From CAWGMT01 sp963823675 (lineage in GTDB: Bacteria; Planctomycetota; Planctomycetia; Isosphaerales; Isosphaeraceae), in the NCBI GenBank assembly GCA_963823675.1, contig CAWGMT010000012.1:558001-622000 (forward strand): 64,000 bases of DNA. Direction: 5' to 3'. The translations under genes were made by a program, and so were the position numbers. The notes beneath the pieces were generated by a model that was not told the DNA's origin, searched no databases, and saw only the letters and a program-made list of their open reading frames with translations. This document shows positions 39,461 to 50,584 of this stretch, piece after piece (positions within the stretch are counted from its first letter, which is position 1; every line of letters begins with the position of its first letter).

Positions 39461-41046
39461 GTGAGCGACCACGGCGAACAACCGGCTGAGAGTTCTGCGC
39501 AAGCCAAGAAGGCCCGGCTGGTGCAGCTATTGCGCCAGCGGGCCGAGCAAGGCAAGGTCTATCAACCGCTGTCCAGCGGACAGCGTGCGCTGTGGTTCCT
39601 TCACCAACTGGCCCCGACGAGCGCGGCATACAATCTGGCGTTCGCCTGGCGCACATCGTTTGAGATAGATGCCCCGACGCTCCAGGTTGCGTTGCAGCAG
39701 ATCGTTGAACGGCACCCGGCGCTGCGGACCACGTTCGTGGCGCGCGACGGCGCGCCTTGGTCGCTCGTGCACCGGGAATTGCCGGTTGTGCTGGAAACGA
39801 CCAACGCAGAAGGATGGACTGCCGAGCAATTGCAGTCGGCCCTGGCTGAGGAAAGCAACCGCCCGTTTGACCTGGAACGCGGGCCGCTCTTGCGGATGCA
39901 TCTTTTCGCGCGGCCCGCCAGTTGGTTGTTCCTGACGGTGGTGCATCATATTGTCATCGACCTGTGGTCGATGGCGATCATCATGGAGGAGACCCAGGCT
40001 CTGCTTTTGGCGGACAAGATCGGCATGCCGGCGGTTTTGCCTCCTCCTCCTCCTCCGTACCAGGAATTCGTCGAGTGGGAGGCCCAGATGCTGCGCGGGC
40101 CCGAGGGCGAGCGGCAGCGGGCGTACTGGGTGGAGCGGCTGGCAGCGCCACTGCCGGTGCTCGAATTGCCGACCGACCGGCCGCGCCCGCCGGTGCAGAG
40201 CTTCGGAGGAAGGACGCTCGCGTTCCGCTTGCAAGCCCGCTTGTCGAGCCAGCTCGACGATCTGGCCCGCACGCAACGGACTACCTTGAACACCGTGCTC
40301 CTGGCGGCGTTCCAGGTGCTGCTCCATCGCTATTCCGGCCAGGACGACCTGATGGTTGGCTCGGTCATGTCGGGCCGAACCCAGCCGCGGTTCGAGCGTG
40401 TCGTGGGCTACCTGGCCAACCCCGTCGTTGTGCGGGCTGACCTGTCCGGCGATCCGCCATTCACGGGCTTCCTGGCCCAGGTGCGCCAGCGCATGCTGGA
40501 GGCGCTGGACCATCAGAATTACCCCTTCTCCCTGCTGGTCGAACGTCTGCTTGTTACGCGCGACCCCAGCCGAGGGCCGCTGGTCGACGCCGTGTTCGTT
40601 CTCCAGCGCCCGAGCGCTCCCGTTCCAGGAGCGAGCAGAAGAACGATCGCCGCATCGCGACCTTCGGAGCTGCCGAAGACCGCGCGAAGGGCGCTCAAGT
40701 GAAGGTCGCGGGCTATGAAGTCGAGCTCTTCCTGGTCGAGCACCACATCTCGAATTTCGACCTGGAACTGGAAATGTTCGAGATCGGCGACGAGCTGGGC
40801 GGCTGGTTTCGTTACAACACCAGCCTGTTCGATCCCGAGACCGCGGCCTCCTTGTCGAACAACTTCCTGACCCTACTCGAGGGCCTGATCGAACATCCCG
40901 AGCAGCGCCTTTCGGAGCTGCCGCTCGTAAGCGCGTCCGAATACCGCGAGGTGCTGGCGGCGTCGGCTCCCGCACAACAGGTTGGCGCCCCGTTCTGCCC
41001 GTATCAGCCGCCAATCGGCGTCAACTTATCAAATGGATGTTCCTAA
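39461..41046 (+). CDS. NRPS condensation-domain protein (one frameshift)
   Basis: A GTG start with GAGG ten bases upstream. After a short charged N-terminus (possible docking) comes one full condensation domain: LSSGQRALWFLHQL, the catalytic HHIVIDLWS (HHxxxDxWS), LPTDRPRPP, DDLMVGSVMSGR and DHQNYPFSLLVERL. It continues in another frame after an indel near 40630 to a TAA at 41044. The span of about 528 codons is one C domain with little else, so it may be free-standing, unless the stop is another sequence error and it continues into the next gene four bases later. It should accept the acyl chain of the upstream PKS. Confidence 0.85.
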
Positions 41047-41050
41047 CATC

Positions 41051-44000
41051 ATGAACCGTCTCGACGAGATTCAGGCCGGCGTGCACGCTGGTTCGCGCCC
41101 GGCGCGGCCTGGCTGGACTGCGCTGTCGCAAGCCGTGCGCAGCTCGCCCCTCGCGATGTGGTCCTCGTGGAGGGGGAGCGCTGCGTCACTGCTCTCGATC
41201 TCGCCGCGCGGGCCCACCGACTGGCTCACTTCCTCCTCGGCCAGGGCCTTGGCACCGATCGCCTGGTCGGATTGCACGCCGCGCGGTCGATCGAGCAGGT
41301 GGTTGGGTTGCTCGGAATCCTCGAGGCCGGCGCCGCCTGGCTCCTGCTGGACGACCGCGATCCGGCGGGCCGAATCGACGCCACGCTCAAGAGCGCCCGG
41401 CCCGAGTTGATTCTGACCCAGGAACTGCTGCGCGACCGTCTCGGCGATTGGCCCGGTAAGGTCGTGGCCATGGACGCGGACTGGACGAAGATCGAGCAAG
41501 CTTCGGGTGCTTCCCCCGAGCCGAGGAGTCAGGGCTCCGATCTCGCCTCCGTCGTCCATGCCGTCGGACGCGGCATCCTCGGCACGCGAAGCGGGCTGCA
41601 AGGTCACCTGGGATGGCTCCAGAAACAGTTCGCCCTCGACTCCAGCGACGCCGTGCTGCATCATGCCCCCCCGTGCCAAGGTGCCGCATTCTGGGAGATC
41701 CTCTGGCCACTCTTGTGTGGCGCGCGGTTGGTCCTGGCGCCGCGCCCGCTCGAAATCACCTCGCTTCCCGCCTTGATTGCCGAGTACAAGGTCAGCGTCC
41801 TCCATCTTGACACGGCCGACCTGGCCGCGTTCCTGGCCGCAGCCCACCGGCACCCGGCGAAGTCGCTTGCCTCGCTGAGAGAGGTGCTGTGTAGCGGTGA
41901 GCCATTGCGCCGGCCCGTGATCGAGGCGTTCTTCGTCTTGTCCGGACGGGTGCAAGCGGCGATACGCGCTTCGAGAGAAGGCGACGCTCCGGGGATGCGC
42001 AAACTCCAGCTCACGTTTCTCCACGGCCCCGACGAGGCGGGGACGGCAGCCACTGCGTTCACGTGCCGGGAAGACGATATTCGCGAAGTGGCGCCGCTCG
42101 GGAAACCCACTCATGTCGCGGTATACGTGCTGGATCGACACCAAAAGCCCGTTCCGTTCGGCGTGGCGGGCGAGATCTGCATCGGGGGAGATGGCCTCGC
42201 CCGCGGCTATCTGAATGACGCCAAGGAGACCGCGGAGAGGTTTCGGTCGGCTGCGTTGCCGGGCCGCTCCGGGGTGCGCCTCTTTCGGTCCGGAGACACC
42301 GGCAGGCTGCGTCGCGACGGTACGATCGAACTGGTCGCACCCGCACGCGGGACGGCCTGGATTGCGGGATTTCGCTGCCCCCTGGATGAGATCGAAGATG
42401 CCCTGCTCCGCGAACCTTCGATCGTCGAGTGTGTGGTGCGGGCGCGGGCCGGGGATGAAGGCGGTTCGAAACTGTGGGCGTATGTGGTGCCGAACGGGCC
42501 ATATGTCCCCGAGAGACTGGAGGCCCACGCCCGTGCAGTCTTGCCCGCGCCGATTGCGGAGGTCCGGTTCGTTCCGCTGACCGCCCTGCCCCGGACGGGG
42601 GCGGGCTTACTGGACGAGCAGGCCCTCGACTCACTCGAGGCGATCGATGGCAATTTGATGGCGCGGTGGGAAAAGGCCCTGCGGGCCCTGCCGGAGATCG
42701 AGGAGGTCGCGGTCGTCGCACAGGAACGTCGCGAGGCGGGGCGGCTATTGCACCTTTGGGACTTACTTTCCCGCCAGGCGGCGGAATTGCGCGGTTCCGG
42801 ACCGGTGCCGCAAGCACCCTGCGGTTGCATTCGGGACGCGACCGCTCCGTCCGCGCTGGCCACAAGCGACGGCGGCCCGTTGCACACGGAGGCCGATGCG
42901 CCGGTGACGCTGGGGGCAACACTGCGCCAAGCCGCCCTACGTACGCCTACAGCCACGGTCTCTTACCTGCGAGCCGACGGCGACGCAATCTTGCAGACCT
43001 ATCGCGAACTCCTGGCGGATGCTCTGTCGGTCCTGGCCGGCCTCAATCGCCTCGGCCTCTTGCCGGGCGACAAGGTGATCCTTCAGCTCGAGCACTCGTG
43101 GGACTTCCTGCCCGCGTTCTGGGCGTGCTCGCTCGGCGGCCTCGTGCCCGCTCCGCTGCCGATCCCTCCGACCTTCGAGCAGCCAACGAGCGCTCTTGAC
43201 CGCCTTCGACAAGCCTGGACGGCGCTGGAGGGACCGTTGGTGCTCACGAGCCGCGGATCTGCGCCAGCCCTGGCCGCCGCGGCGGCGGCGTTCGGTGGGC
43301 CGCCCGCGCGGGTTGCTGTCATGGAAGACCTCCGCGGGGAATGCTCCGAACCCGTCGCCCACGACAGCCTGCCGGAAGATCTCGCCTTGCTGATGTTCAC
43401 CTCGGGAAGCACCGGGACCGCCAAGGGCGTCGTGCTCAGCCATCAGAACGTGCTCGCAATGTGCGCCGGCACCATCCAGTTGAACGAATTCACCAGCCAG
43501 GATGTCACGTTGAACTGGGTGGGGCTGGACCACGTCGAGGCGCTCGTGTTTCTTGCCGTCATGCCGGTCTATCTTGGATGCCCGCAGATCCAGGCACCCA
43601 CGGCGACGGTCATGGAAGACCCGCTGCGCTGGCTGGAGTGGCTCGACCGCTACCGCGTCACGATCTCCTGGGCACCCAACTTCGTCTACGGCCTGCTCAA
43701 CGAGCGGGTCGAGCAGATGGCCGCCAGGCGCCTCGACCTGTCGGCCGTGCGGTTCCTCACCAATGCCGGCGAGGCAATCGTGCCGGGGACGGCGCTGCGT
43801 TTTTTGCAGCTCCTCGAAGCGCACGGCCTGCCCAGAAATTCAATGCGACCTGCTTTCGGAATGACCGAAACGTGTTCCGGAATCACCTGGTCGAACCGAT
43901 TCCCGCCCGATCCGTCCAGCGCAGATGAGCCGGTCTTCGTCGAGCTCGGGCCGCCCATTCCGGGGGCCTCGCTCCGCATCGTTGACGATCGAGACCAGGT

Positions 44001-47000
44001 GGTTCTCGAGGGAACGATCGGCCGGTTGCAGGTCAAGGGATTGTCCGTCACGTCGGGGTATTACCAAAGTCCGGAACTGACCCGGGCCGCGATTCACGAA
44101 GGCGGCTGGCTCGAAACCGGCGACCTCGGTTTCCTCGACGAGGGACGCCTCACCTTGACCGGCCGGGAAAAGGACCTCATCATCATCAATGGGGTCAATT
44201 ATCCCAACCATGCCATCGAAGCCGCGGTGGAGGAAGTCGAAGGCGTGGAACCTTCGTGGACCGCCGCGTGCGCGGTACGCGCCGGGGCGCCGCGACTGAA
44301 CAACTCGCGGTGATTTTCAACCCACGCCCGACGGCCGCCGAGCCGACCGTCGCGCTCGTCCGGCGGATTCGCGAACGAATCGTTCGCAGTCTCGGCGTCA
44401 ACCCCACTTACATCGTGCCCCTGGCCCAGGAGGCGATACCGAAGACCGCGATCGGCAAGATCGAGCGTGCGTTACTGGCCCGGCGATTGGAATCGGGCGC
44501 GTTTGACGACGTGCTCAAACGCCTTGACCTTCAATCCGGCGGCCGCCGGACGATTCCGGACTGGTCTTATCAAACCGCCTGGCGGCCGCGCGAGGCGGTC
44601 CGTCGGACGCCGCGGCGCGGGGAAGGCCGCGTTCTGGTGTTTGCGGATCAGAGCGGCCTGGTCGAGCGTCTTTGCGGCCGAGGGGGCGCCTTGGCCGAGG
44701 TCGCGGTCCTCGTCGGGCCCAGCACCGAATTCCAGCGCCAAAGCGCCGATCGCTATCGACTTGATCCGGGCGATCCCGATCATTACGTGCGGCTATTCGA
44801 GTCGCTTTCCGCCGATTGCGAGGTCATCGATCGCGTGCTGCACCTCGCGACCTACACCGTGGGCGGCACCGCCATCCTCGACCTTGGGGCGCTTCGCGAT
44901 GCAGAGCGACGGGGCGCCTACAGTTTGCTGCATCTGGTCGGCGAGCTGGCCCGCCAGAGTGTTGCCACGCGGCCGGCGGAGCTATTGGTGATCTCCAGCC
45001 GCTCCCAGGCCACGACGCCGCAAGACGAGGTGTGCCCCGAGAAGGCGCTGGTTGCCGGCTTGATCGCCACGGTGTCCCTGGAGCTTCCCTGGCTGTCGGT
45101 CCGCCATGTCGACCTCGCCGGTGAGAAGCTCGACCTCGATCTGGCATCGGCCACGAGCGAGCTGATTGCGCGACCGTCTGACCGCGAGGTCGCATACCGG
45201 CGAGGCAAGCGGTTGGTTCCTCGTCTCGAAACCGTCGACTGGCAATCCCTTCCGCAACAGGACTTGCCTGTTCGGCGCGGCGGCATGTATTTGCTGACCG
45301 GTGGACTGGGCGGGATCGGCCGCGAAGTTGCCGCCTGGCTTTTGCGCGAGCATGAGGTCCGTCTCCTGATACTGGGCCGGACCTCCTCGCCGCCTCGAGC
45401 GCAATGGCAGCAAACGAGGGAAGAGCAGTATTCGGGATGGGAACGAATCGACGCTCTCGAAGGGCTGGAGAAGCTCGGAACGATCCGTTACGAAGCGGTC
45501 GACGTCGGCGACGAGAGCGCAGTCCGGCAGATGGTAGGCCGCGCGGAAACCGATTGGGATCGCCGGCTCGACGGCGTCATTCACTCAGCCGGCGTGCGCC
45601 ATGAGTGCGCGCTTTCAGACGAAACGTCCCAGAGCTTTGCAGCAGCACTTCGGCCGAAAGTTGAGGGAGCGTGGGTGCTGGACCGGCTGGTGCGCGAGCG
45701 GCCCGGGTGCGTGTTCGTCGCGTTTTCCTCGGTCAACAGCACCTTCGGCGGGACGGGAGTTGGCGCCTACGCCGCCTCCAATCGCTTCCTCGAGCTCCTG
45801 ACCCACGAGCTCTCGCGCCGAGGCCAGTCGCCGACCTGGTGCATCGCCTGGAGCATGTGGGACGAGGTGGGGATGAGCCGGGATTACCCGCTCAAGGAGC
45901 TGGCGCGCAACCGCGGGTTCCTGCCGATCGGCGTTGACCAGGGAATCAATTCGCTCCGGGTCGTGCTCAGCCGGGCCCCGCGGTCGCTCTTGGTCGGTAT
46001 TGAAGGGACCAACCCATACCTGCGCAGCCATGTCGAGAGCGACCGGCTGGAAATCCAGCACCTGGTAGGCTATTTCACCACACGTGGCAAGCCACCCGCC
46101 CCGGATCGGCTTCTGGCACTCGAGGTGAGGGATCAGTTTCAGCGCAGGAGTCACTGCGCGTTCGTTCAACTGCCGGAATTGCCGCGGACGGAATCGGGAG
46201 CGATCGATCGAGACCGGCTCAGCCGGTTGGTGGGCCAGGGCGACGCGTCGGCACATTACCCGAAGGCGCCGCGCACCGAGCTCGAGCGTCAACTGGCTCG
46301 CCTCTGGCAGGAAGTGTTTCAAGTGCCTCGAGTGACCATCGACGACAACTTCTTCGAGATGGGTGGTCATTCGCTGTTGGCCGCACAATTGATGGCCCGG
46401 GTCGCCGCCACTCTTTCGGTGGATCTGCCGCTTTCGAGCTTGTTCAGCGACCCCACCGTTGCGGGGCTGGCTCGGGCGATCGAGAGTCACCGCCAGGGCG
46501 GCTCCACGGCCGAATCGGTGCTCGATTTGCGAGCCGAGGCAGAGCTCCCCGCGTCGATCCAGCCGGGCGCTCTCCGGCCCGATCGACCGGCCCGGGCGGC
46601 TCACGTGTTTGTGAGCGGGGCGACTGGGTTCCTGGGCGCGTTCCTGTTGCGCGATCTTCTGGAGCAGACCGGTTCTGACGTCACGTGCCTCGTCCGGGCT
46701 CGATCGGCCACCGAAGGATTGAATCGGATTCAGTCCAACCTGGCTTCCTACTCGTTGTGGCGGGATGAATACGCATCCCGGCTGATCCCGCTTGCGGGCG
46801 ACTTTGCCCAGCCTCGCCTCGGGCTCGCGCCCGGCCCGTTTCACGAGCTGGCGGAGCGGATCGACGTGATTTATCACAACGGCGCCCTCGTCAACTTCAT
46901 CTTCCCCTACCAGGCTTTGAAGGCGGCCAACGTCGAGGGCACTACCGAGATCTTGCGGCTGGCCTGCACTGCGCAAGCCAAGCCGGTCCATTACGTCTCG

Positions 47001-47713
47001 ACCCTCTCGGTCTTCCCGCTGATCGATCTTCTGGGCGCCGGCGTGGCCCATGAGGACGATGTATTTGAACATCCTGATATGCTCATGGACGGGTATTCCC
47101 AGACCAAATGGGTGGCGGAAGGGCGGCTTCGCGCTGCTGCCGGCGCGGGTTGCCCGTGACGATCTATCGCCCGGGCCGGATCACCGGCGACAGTCGCACC
47201 GGCAAGGGCGAGCCGGACGACGCAATGTGGAAGCTCATCTTGCAATCCATCCAGTCCGAGCTCGCGCCGGCGGTCGAGGTCACGGTGGACATGACCCCGG
47301 TTGACTTCGCCAGCAAGGCCATCGTACACCTGTCAGCCCAGCCAGACTCGGCGGGCCGAACGTTCCACCTGGTCAATCCGCAGCCCGTCTCTTGGTCCGC
47401 GCTCTGCGACCATATTCGCGCCCGCGGTTATCCGCTCAGGACGGTCTCGGTGGCCGACTGGAAGGACCAGGCCAGCGCGGTGCTCGGCCAGGATCTCGAG
47501 AAATCGATGTTTGCCTGGCTGCCGCTGGTGGCCGCGCTGACCACCGGAGAGGGTCCGCTCGTCCTGCCGCAGCTCCGCTACGACTGCGCCCATACCCTGG
47601 GTGGATTGGAGGGAACCTCCATCGCCTGCCCGCCGGTGGACAACCGCCTGCTCGGCACCTACTTCGACCACCTGGTGCGCTCCAGCGTCCTCCGACCTCC
47701 TTCGCTGTCGTGA
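41051..47713 (+). CDS. Hybrid synthetase: degenerate A, A, psiKR-KR, PCP, thioester reductase (frameshifted)
   Basis: First adenylation-like domain (about 41100-42620): the ATP loop is replaced by GTRSGLQG, the A5 motif reads HGPDEAG and A8 is eroded, so it looks inactive. Second adenylation domain (42880-44500): FTSGSTGTAKGVV, NWVGLDHVEA, GMTETCSG, ETGDLGFL and PKTAIGKIER, all intact and closer to acyl/aryl-AMP ligases than to amino-acid A domains. A structural KR half follows, then KR (45280-46000) with TGGLGGIG and SS...AYAASN. PCP (46260-46490) has GGHSLLA. The terminal reductase has GATGFLG and YSQTK, so release is probably as an aldehyde or alcohol. Indels lie near 41090, 44275 and 47150. 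The start at 41051 is tentative. Confidence 0.87.
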
Positions 47714-47724
47714 GACGACCCCGA

Positions 47725-48804
47725 TCAGTTCGCCAGGCAACATCGACAGGTCACGCACATGGGCGGAGCATACGGTGCAAGCTGAACTCCAAGCCACTCC
47801 AGGGCCCGAGGAAATCGATTCATGCAGACAAACAGATTGTGAGTCGGAATCCACGGGTGATAGTCGACAGTCACCTCGAGGCCTCGCTGCCGCGCGACGT
47901 AAAGGAAGCTCTCGACTTGCGGCGCGACCATGTACTCGTCGTGACGGATATAGGCGATATACATCGCGATCTGGCCCGGCTGAATCTGGAATCGGTCGAG
48001 CTGCTCGATCGGGTTCTCGCGACTGAGCCAGGCGAGCCCCTCTGGTCCCCAGCCGAAATAGGGTTCGATCGCGCGGCGCAGGGTCGCCGGAATGCCGTAA
48101 GCGCAGGTGATCAGCTCGTTCTTATCCAGCTCGTTACGCCAGCCCCAGCAGCAAGGATCAAACTCGGACTTGAATTTGCCATGACAGTCAACCCACCGCA
48201 TGTTGAGCGGGGGCAGGATGCCGACCACGGCGCCGAATCGGGCCGTGTTCTTCAGCGCCACTGAGTAGGCCGCCCAACCCGACATGGAAAACCCCATGAC
48301 CGCGTGCGCTTGCCGCTCGGGCCGCACCGGAAAATTCGCCTCAACAAAGGGCAGAACATCCTGCAAGAGGTAGTCTTCGTAACGCCCGGCGCGGATGTTG
48401 AGGAAGTGGCTGTCGAGGAACCTGCCCGGGATGCGGCCGTCAGGAATGGCGACGATGACCGGCGGCATGCGGCCTTTGGAGATGGCGCAGTCGAAATAGG
48501 GCACCGCGTCATAAATGGACCACCATGCCTCCTCCGGGATTCCGTGCAACCACAATACGATCGGGTATTGTTGGCCCGGGTCGAAGCCCGGCGGCAAATA
48601 TACGTAGAGGCTGCGCCGCTGGTTCAGGGCCGACGACCAGATGCGGTGATCTGCGCCGTAATAATCGGTAAATTCGACAATCTGCCCGTGAAAGCGCGCG
48701 TTCTGAAGTTTGAGTTTAAGCGGGCCCAGGACCTCGCCGCCCCAGGCCGGCGGCAAGATTCCCCCAATCAGCAAGAGCGCCGCCATCGAGGTGGGGCCCT
48801 TCAA
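47725..48804 (-). CDS. Secreted esterase (Fes/EstA-like)
   Basis: The fold signatures of the Pfam esterase family (enterochelin esterase, mycolyltransferase) are present: RRSLYVYLPPGFDPG, PIVLWLHGIPEEAWW, the nucleophile elbow GFSMSGWAAY, and a late YHPWIPTHN with the likely catalytic histidine. I chose a TTG at 48804, nine bases after GGAAGGAG, which gives a short signal-like N-terminus (MKGPTSMAALLLIGGILPPA). The ATG at 48786 is the alternative. It ends 11 bases from the convergent synthetase stop. Product trimming, siderophore-like ester cleavage or acyl transfer are all possible. Confidence 0.8.
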   Translation of the reverse strand: MKGPTSMAALLLIGGILPPAWGGEVLGPLKLKLQNARFHGQIVEFTDYYGADHRIWSSALNQRRSLYVYLPPGFDPGQQYPIVLWLHGIPEEAWWSIYDAVPYFDCAISKGRMPPVIVAIPDGRIPGRFLDSHFLNIRAGRYEDYLLQDVLPFVEANFPVRPERQAHAVMGFSMSGWAAYSVALKNTARFGAVVGILPPLNMRWVDCHGKFKSEFDPCCWGWRNELDKNELITCAYGIPATLRRAIEPYFGWGPEGLAWLSRENPIEQLDRFQIQPGQIAMYIAYIRHDEYMVAPQVESFLYVARQRGLEVTVDYHPWIPTHNLFVCMNRFPRALEWLGVQLAPYAPPMCVTCRCCLAN

Positions 48805-48912
48805 TTGCTCACGCTCCTTCCTGAAGCCACATCGTTCCTCAACGATTCGAAGATCGACTGGAACGCCCGGGAGATTGATTTTTTCTCGGCGTGGGATCGG
48901 GACGTAAAGAAC

Positions 48913-48980
48913 TTGCCGGTAAGGTCGCCTTTCGCTCCGCGACAGAACGCCCCTTTCGCGGAGCGAGAGGCGATGCTTAA
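48913..48980. repeat. Palindromic repeat (TCGCCTTTCGCTCCGCGA type)
   Basis: Arms GTCGCCTTTCGCTCCGCGA and TCGCGGAGCGAGAGGCGAT face each other around a 12-base loop in the 214-base gap between the monooxygenase and esterase genes. A shortened relative lies at 7270-7307. Being between two genes of one operon, it may form a processing hairpin. Confidence 0.75.
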
Positions 48981-49018
48981 CCTTCAGAATATCGATCACC
49001 GCAGCCGAATCACTGCCG

Positions 49019-50326
49019 TCACTCGCGTGGGCCGGCGGTGACGGCGGCTTGAGCGAGGGAGGCCGGTTCGGCAAAACGTCGTCGCAGCCGGTCCAGGGAA
49101 TCGAGCTCGCCCAGGATCGCGTCGGGCTCGGGGCCGAAATCGAGCAGGCAGGCCACCTCGTTCACGCCGATCTTGACGAGCTGCTCCACGAGGGACGCGC
49201 AGGTTTCGGGCGTCCCGAGCAGCGAGCGGCCGTTCAGGAATTTCTCGTAGAGGAGATCCACGGCCTCATCGAGCTGGTGCTCCGTCAGCCTGGAAACGTT
49301 GACGGTCATTCCGCGACTCAGAGCGAGCTTGGCGACCAGTCCGGCATTCGATTTCAAGTAATCGCAGAATGGCCGGTAAGAATGGCGCCTGACCGAGTCG
49401 AGGTCACCAGCCACGAACGTGTGCATCGCGACCGCGACACGGCCCCCCTCTGGTTCCAGGCCCGCCTGTTGGCGGGCGTCGCGATACAGGGCGATCATTT
49501 CCGCCAGCCGGTCAACGCTCAAATCGAAGAGGTGCGTGAAGAGATGTGCGCCCGTTTCGCCGGCGCGGCGGAACGTCGCCGGGTTCGCGGCGGCGGTGAC
49601 CCACTTGGGCAAGCGCGGTTGGATCGGCCGCGGGGCCGTACGGACCTCGACCCACGAGCCATCCCCCGCTTGGGATCGGATGGCCTGGCCGGACCAGAGC
49701 CGCTCGACGGTCTCGATCGCCGCAAACATCGCTTCGTGCCGGTCCTCGTAGCCCCCCGGAGCCAGCACGAAATCCTCCGGGTTCCATCCCGGCGCAAATG
49801 AGATCTCGACGCGCCCGTCCGAGAGGTTATCCACCACCGACCATTCCTCGGCCACCCGCACCGGATGGTGCAGAGGCAGCACGACGCTGCCGGCCCTCAG
49901 GCGGATCCGCCGCGTCTCGCGGGCTAAAGCGGCATGGAGCACGGCCGGGTTGGGATACAGACAGCCCAGTCGCGTGAAGTGCCGCTCGGGAAGCCAGACG
50001 GCAGCAAAGCCCCTCTGATCGGCGAATCGGGCGCACTCGATGACCAGACGGTACTTCTCGCGCGCGTGCTCCGACTCGCCGCCGCCGAAGAACATCATGC
50101 CGAAGTCGATCCGCGGGCGGGACCGCCGCCCTTCCCGCGCGAAGAGCTCCGGCCACGCGCGACGCACATATTCGGCGCATTCCGGCTTGCGAGCCCGATG
50201 GACCTCGCTCCAACCCGCAGGCACCGCCGCGTCCGCCGGCCAGAGACCATATCGACCGCCGGCGTTCTGCACTACGCGGAAGATCTCGTCGTGATATTCT
50301 TGCCCATTTTTCGATGCCATGAACAT
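49019..50326 (-). CDS. MbtH-like domain fused to luciferase-like flavin monooxygenase
   Basis: Residues about 10-65 form an MbtH-like domain: N..GRYGLWP, VPAGW, PECAEYV and a following W, with the family's conserved WP, PxGW and Cys. The classical TDMRP end is replaced by PELF. After a basic linker, residues about 75-435 are a luciferase-type (LLM, F420/FMN) oxygenase of the MupA/Atu3671-like kind found in NRPS/PKS loci: IDFGMMFFGGGESE, AVWLPERHF, GSVVLPLHHPVRVAEEW, ISFAPGWNPEDF. MbtH proteins activate A domains, and such LLMs oxidise carrier-bound chains. One uninterrupted frame covers both. It lies directly downstream of the NRPS and is probably co-transcribed. Confidence 0.88.
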   Translation of the reverse strand: MFMASKNGQEYHDEIFRVVQNAGGRYGLWPADAAVPAGWSEVHRARKPECAEYVRRAWPELFAREGRRSRPRIDFGMMFFGGGESEHAREKYRLVIECARFADQRGFAAVWLPERHFTRLGCLYPNPAVLHAALARETRRIRLRAGSVVLPLHHPVRVAEEWSVVDNLSDGRVEISFAPGWNPEDFVLAPGGYEDRHEAMFAAIETVERLWSGQAIRSQAGDGSWVEVRTAPRPIQPRLPKWVTAAANPATFRRAGETGAHLFTHLFDLSVDRLAEMIALYRDARQQAGLEPEGGRVAVAMHTFVAGDLDSVRRHSYRPFCDYLKSNAGLVAKLALSRGMTVNVSRLTEHQLDEAVDLLYEKFLNGRSLLGTPETCASLVEQLVKIGVNEVACLLDFGPEPDAILGELDSLDRLRRRFAEPASLAQAAVTAGPRE

Positions 50327-50348
50327 ACTACCCGAAGCGCAAGTGTTG

Positions 50349-50582
50349 GTGTTGCGCTTTTTGTTGGGACTTTGCCCCGAAGGGGCCGGAACAGACCAGC
50401 CCAGGGCAACGCCCTGGTAACGTGAATGTTGACCGAACCGCCGGTGCCCTGAAAGGGCGAAAAATCGCTGCGATTGTGCCGCCCTTTCAGGGCTCGATTT
50501 CGCTCGACTTCGGCCCCTTTCCCAGGGCGTTGCCCTGGTTTGATATGTGGATGCCCCTGCGGGGCGGCAAACAGCGCAACAC
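50349..50582. mobile_element. MITE-like element with terminal inverted repeats
   Basis: GTGTTGCGC at 50349 and GCGCAACAC ending at 50582 form terminal inverted repeats of a 234-bp element without a gene. Inside are nested hairpins: CCCAGGGCAACGCCCTGG near 50400, its near-complement near 50521, and GCCCTGAAAGGGC-type pairs. It abuts the KASIII-NRPS stop codon and fills the gap before the MbtH-monooxygenase gene. Confidence 0.7.
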
Positions 50583-50584
50583 TG

